A stretch of 64,000 nucleotides of DNA from Candidatus Gastranaerophilales bacterium (lineage in GTDB: Bacteria > Cyanobacteriota > Vampirovibrionia > Gastranaerophilales > Gastranaerophilaceae), in contig CALUWJ010000001.1 of assembly GCA_944324455.1 (NCBI GenBank), forward strand, positions 88,827 through 152,826, read 5' to 3'. The position numbers and the translations under genes are program-made. The notes beneath the pieces were generated by a model. That model ran no database searches and had not been told where the DNA came from. It was given only the letters and a program-made list of their open reading frames with translations. This document shows, one piece after another, positions 63,957 through 64,000 of the stretch (within the stretch, counting starts at the first letter, position 1; every line of letters begins with the position of its first letter).

Positions 63957-64000
63957 GATAACGACCTATCTTTGAGGGGTGCGACTACCCTCCGAGATAA
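63957..64000 (-). rRNA. rrf: Second 5S ribosomal RNA copy (truncated by window edge)
   Basis: The last 44 bases of the window repeat 63716-63759 exactly, offset by 241 bases. Only the 3' portion of the gene is inside the window. With the first copy it forms a tandem 5S array, presumably at the 3' end of an rRNA operon lying beyond 64000 and transcribed leftward. Confidence 0.85.

Overview
The window is an AT-rich, densely packed, Gram-negative bacterial chromosome segment. It most likely comes from a gut-type Melainabacteria/Vampirovibrionia (Gastranaerophilales-like) relative of the cyanobacteria. This placement is inferred from four things. There is an LPS-export pair (LptB plus a YjgP/YjgQ permease) and a porin O/P-like barrel. 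atpD-atpC form a separate beta-epsilon unit, as in cyanobacteria. There are fermentative/anaerobic markers (FocA-type transporter, CoA-enzyme activase). Several large proteins carry an odd N-terminal phenylalanine-centred motif. I could not run any search, so the taxonomic call remains an inference.

Layout. 1-9.7 kb: ftsE (cut by the window edge)-ftsX-HDOD, a phosphohexomutase, a BadF-type activase, a sigma-70 factor followed by an orphan OppF-like ATPase, a membrane-anchored lysozyme-like protein, and rimP-nusA behind a structured leader. 9.7-16.7 kb: a formyltransferase, the lptB-YjgP/Q-NAGPA-like run, a formate/nitrite transporter with a CRP/FNR-like palindrome, and the porin. 16.7-33 kb: clpB, a glycogen-synthase-like protein with a membrane-anchoring extension, the nadK-recN-radical SAM-M16 peptidase operon (minus strand), a divergent GH77 amylomaltase, a GAF-GGDEF protein and a methyltransferase. 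33-58.9 kb is mostly housekeeping: atpDC, ribH, an envelope/division operon (rseP-GT2-murC-murB-ddl-ftsQ), a pyrH-frr-cdsA-rnc-rpe operon, prmC, ctpA, ilvD, an MCE protein, an exonuclease, zinc-ribbon proteins and a QueD-like protein.

59-64 kb is accessory. It holds a putative HExxH metalloprotease, a small protein with a recent 87-bp tandem duplication, and a putative ADP-ribosyltransferase toxin with an N-terminal membrane helix and a KPEV-type repeat linker. These are followed by an intact IS3-family (IS150-like) element with perfect 36-bp ends, a 4-bp target duplication and a textbook -1 frameshift signal. The window ends in a tandem pair of 5S rRNA genes on the minus strand, presumably the tail of an rRNA operon lying beyond position 64000.

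The most interesting threads are: a shared bipartite N-terminus (short aromatic motif, then usually a basic/polar linker and a membrane helix) on otherwise unrelated enzymes and the candidate toxin; the toxin/protease accessory cluster beside the IS and 5S array; and the translationally coupled radical SAM/SPASM plus M16 peptidase pair, which resembles peptide-maturation systems but has no visible precursor.
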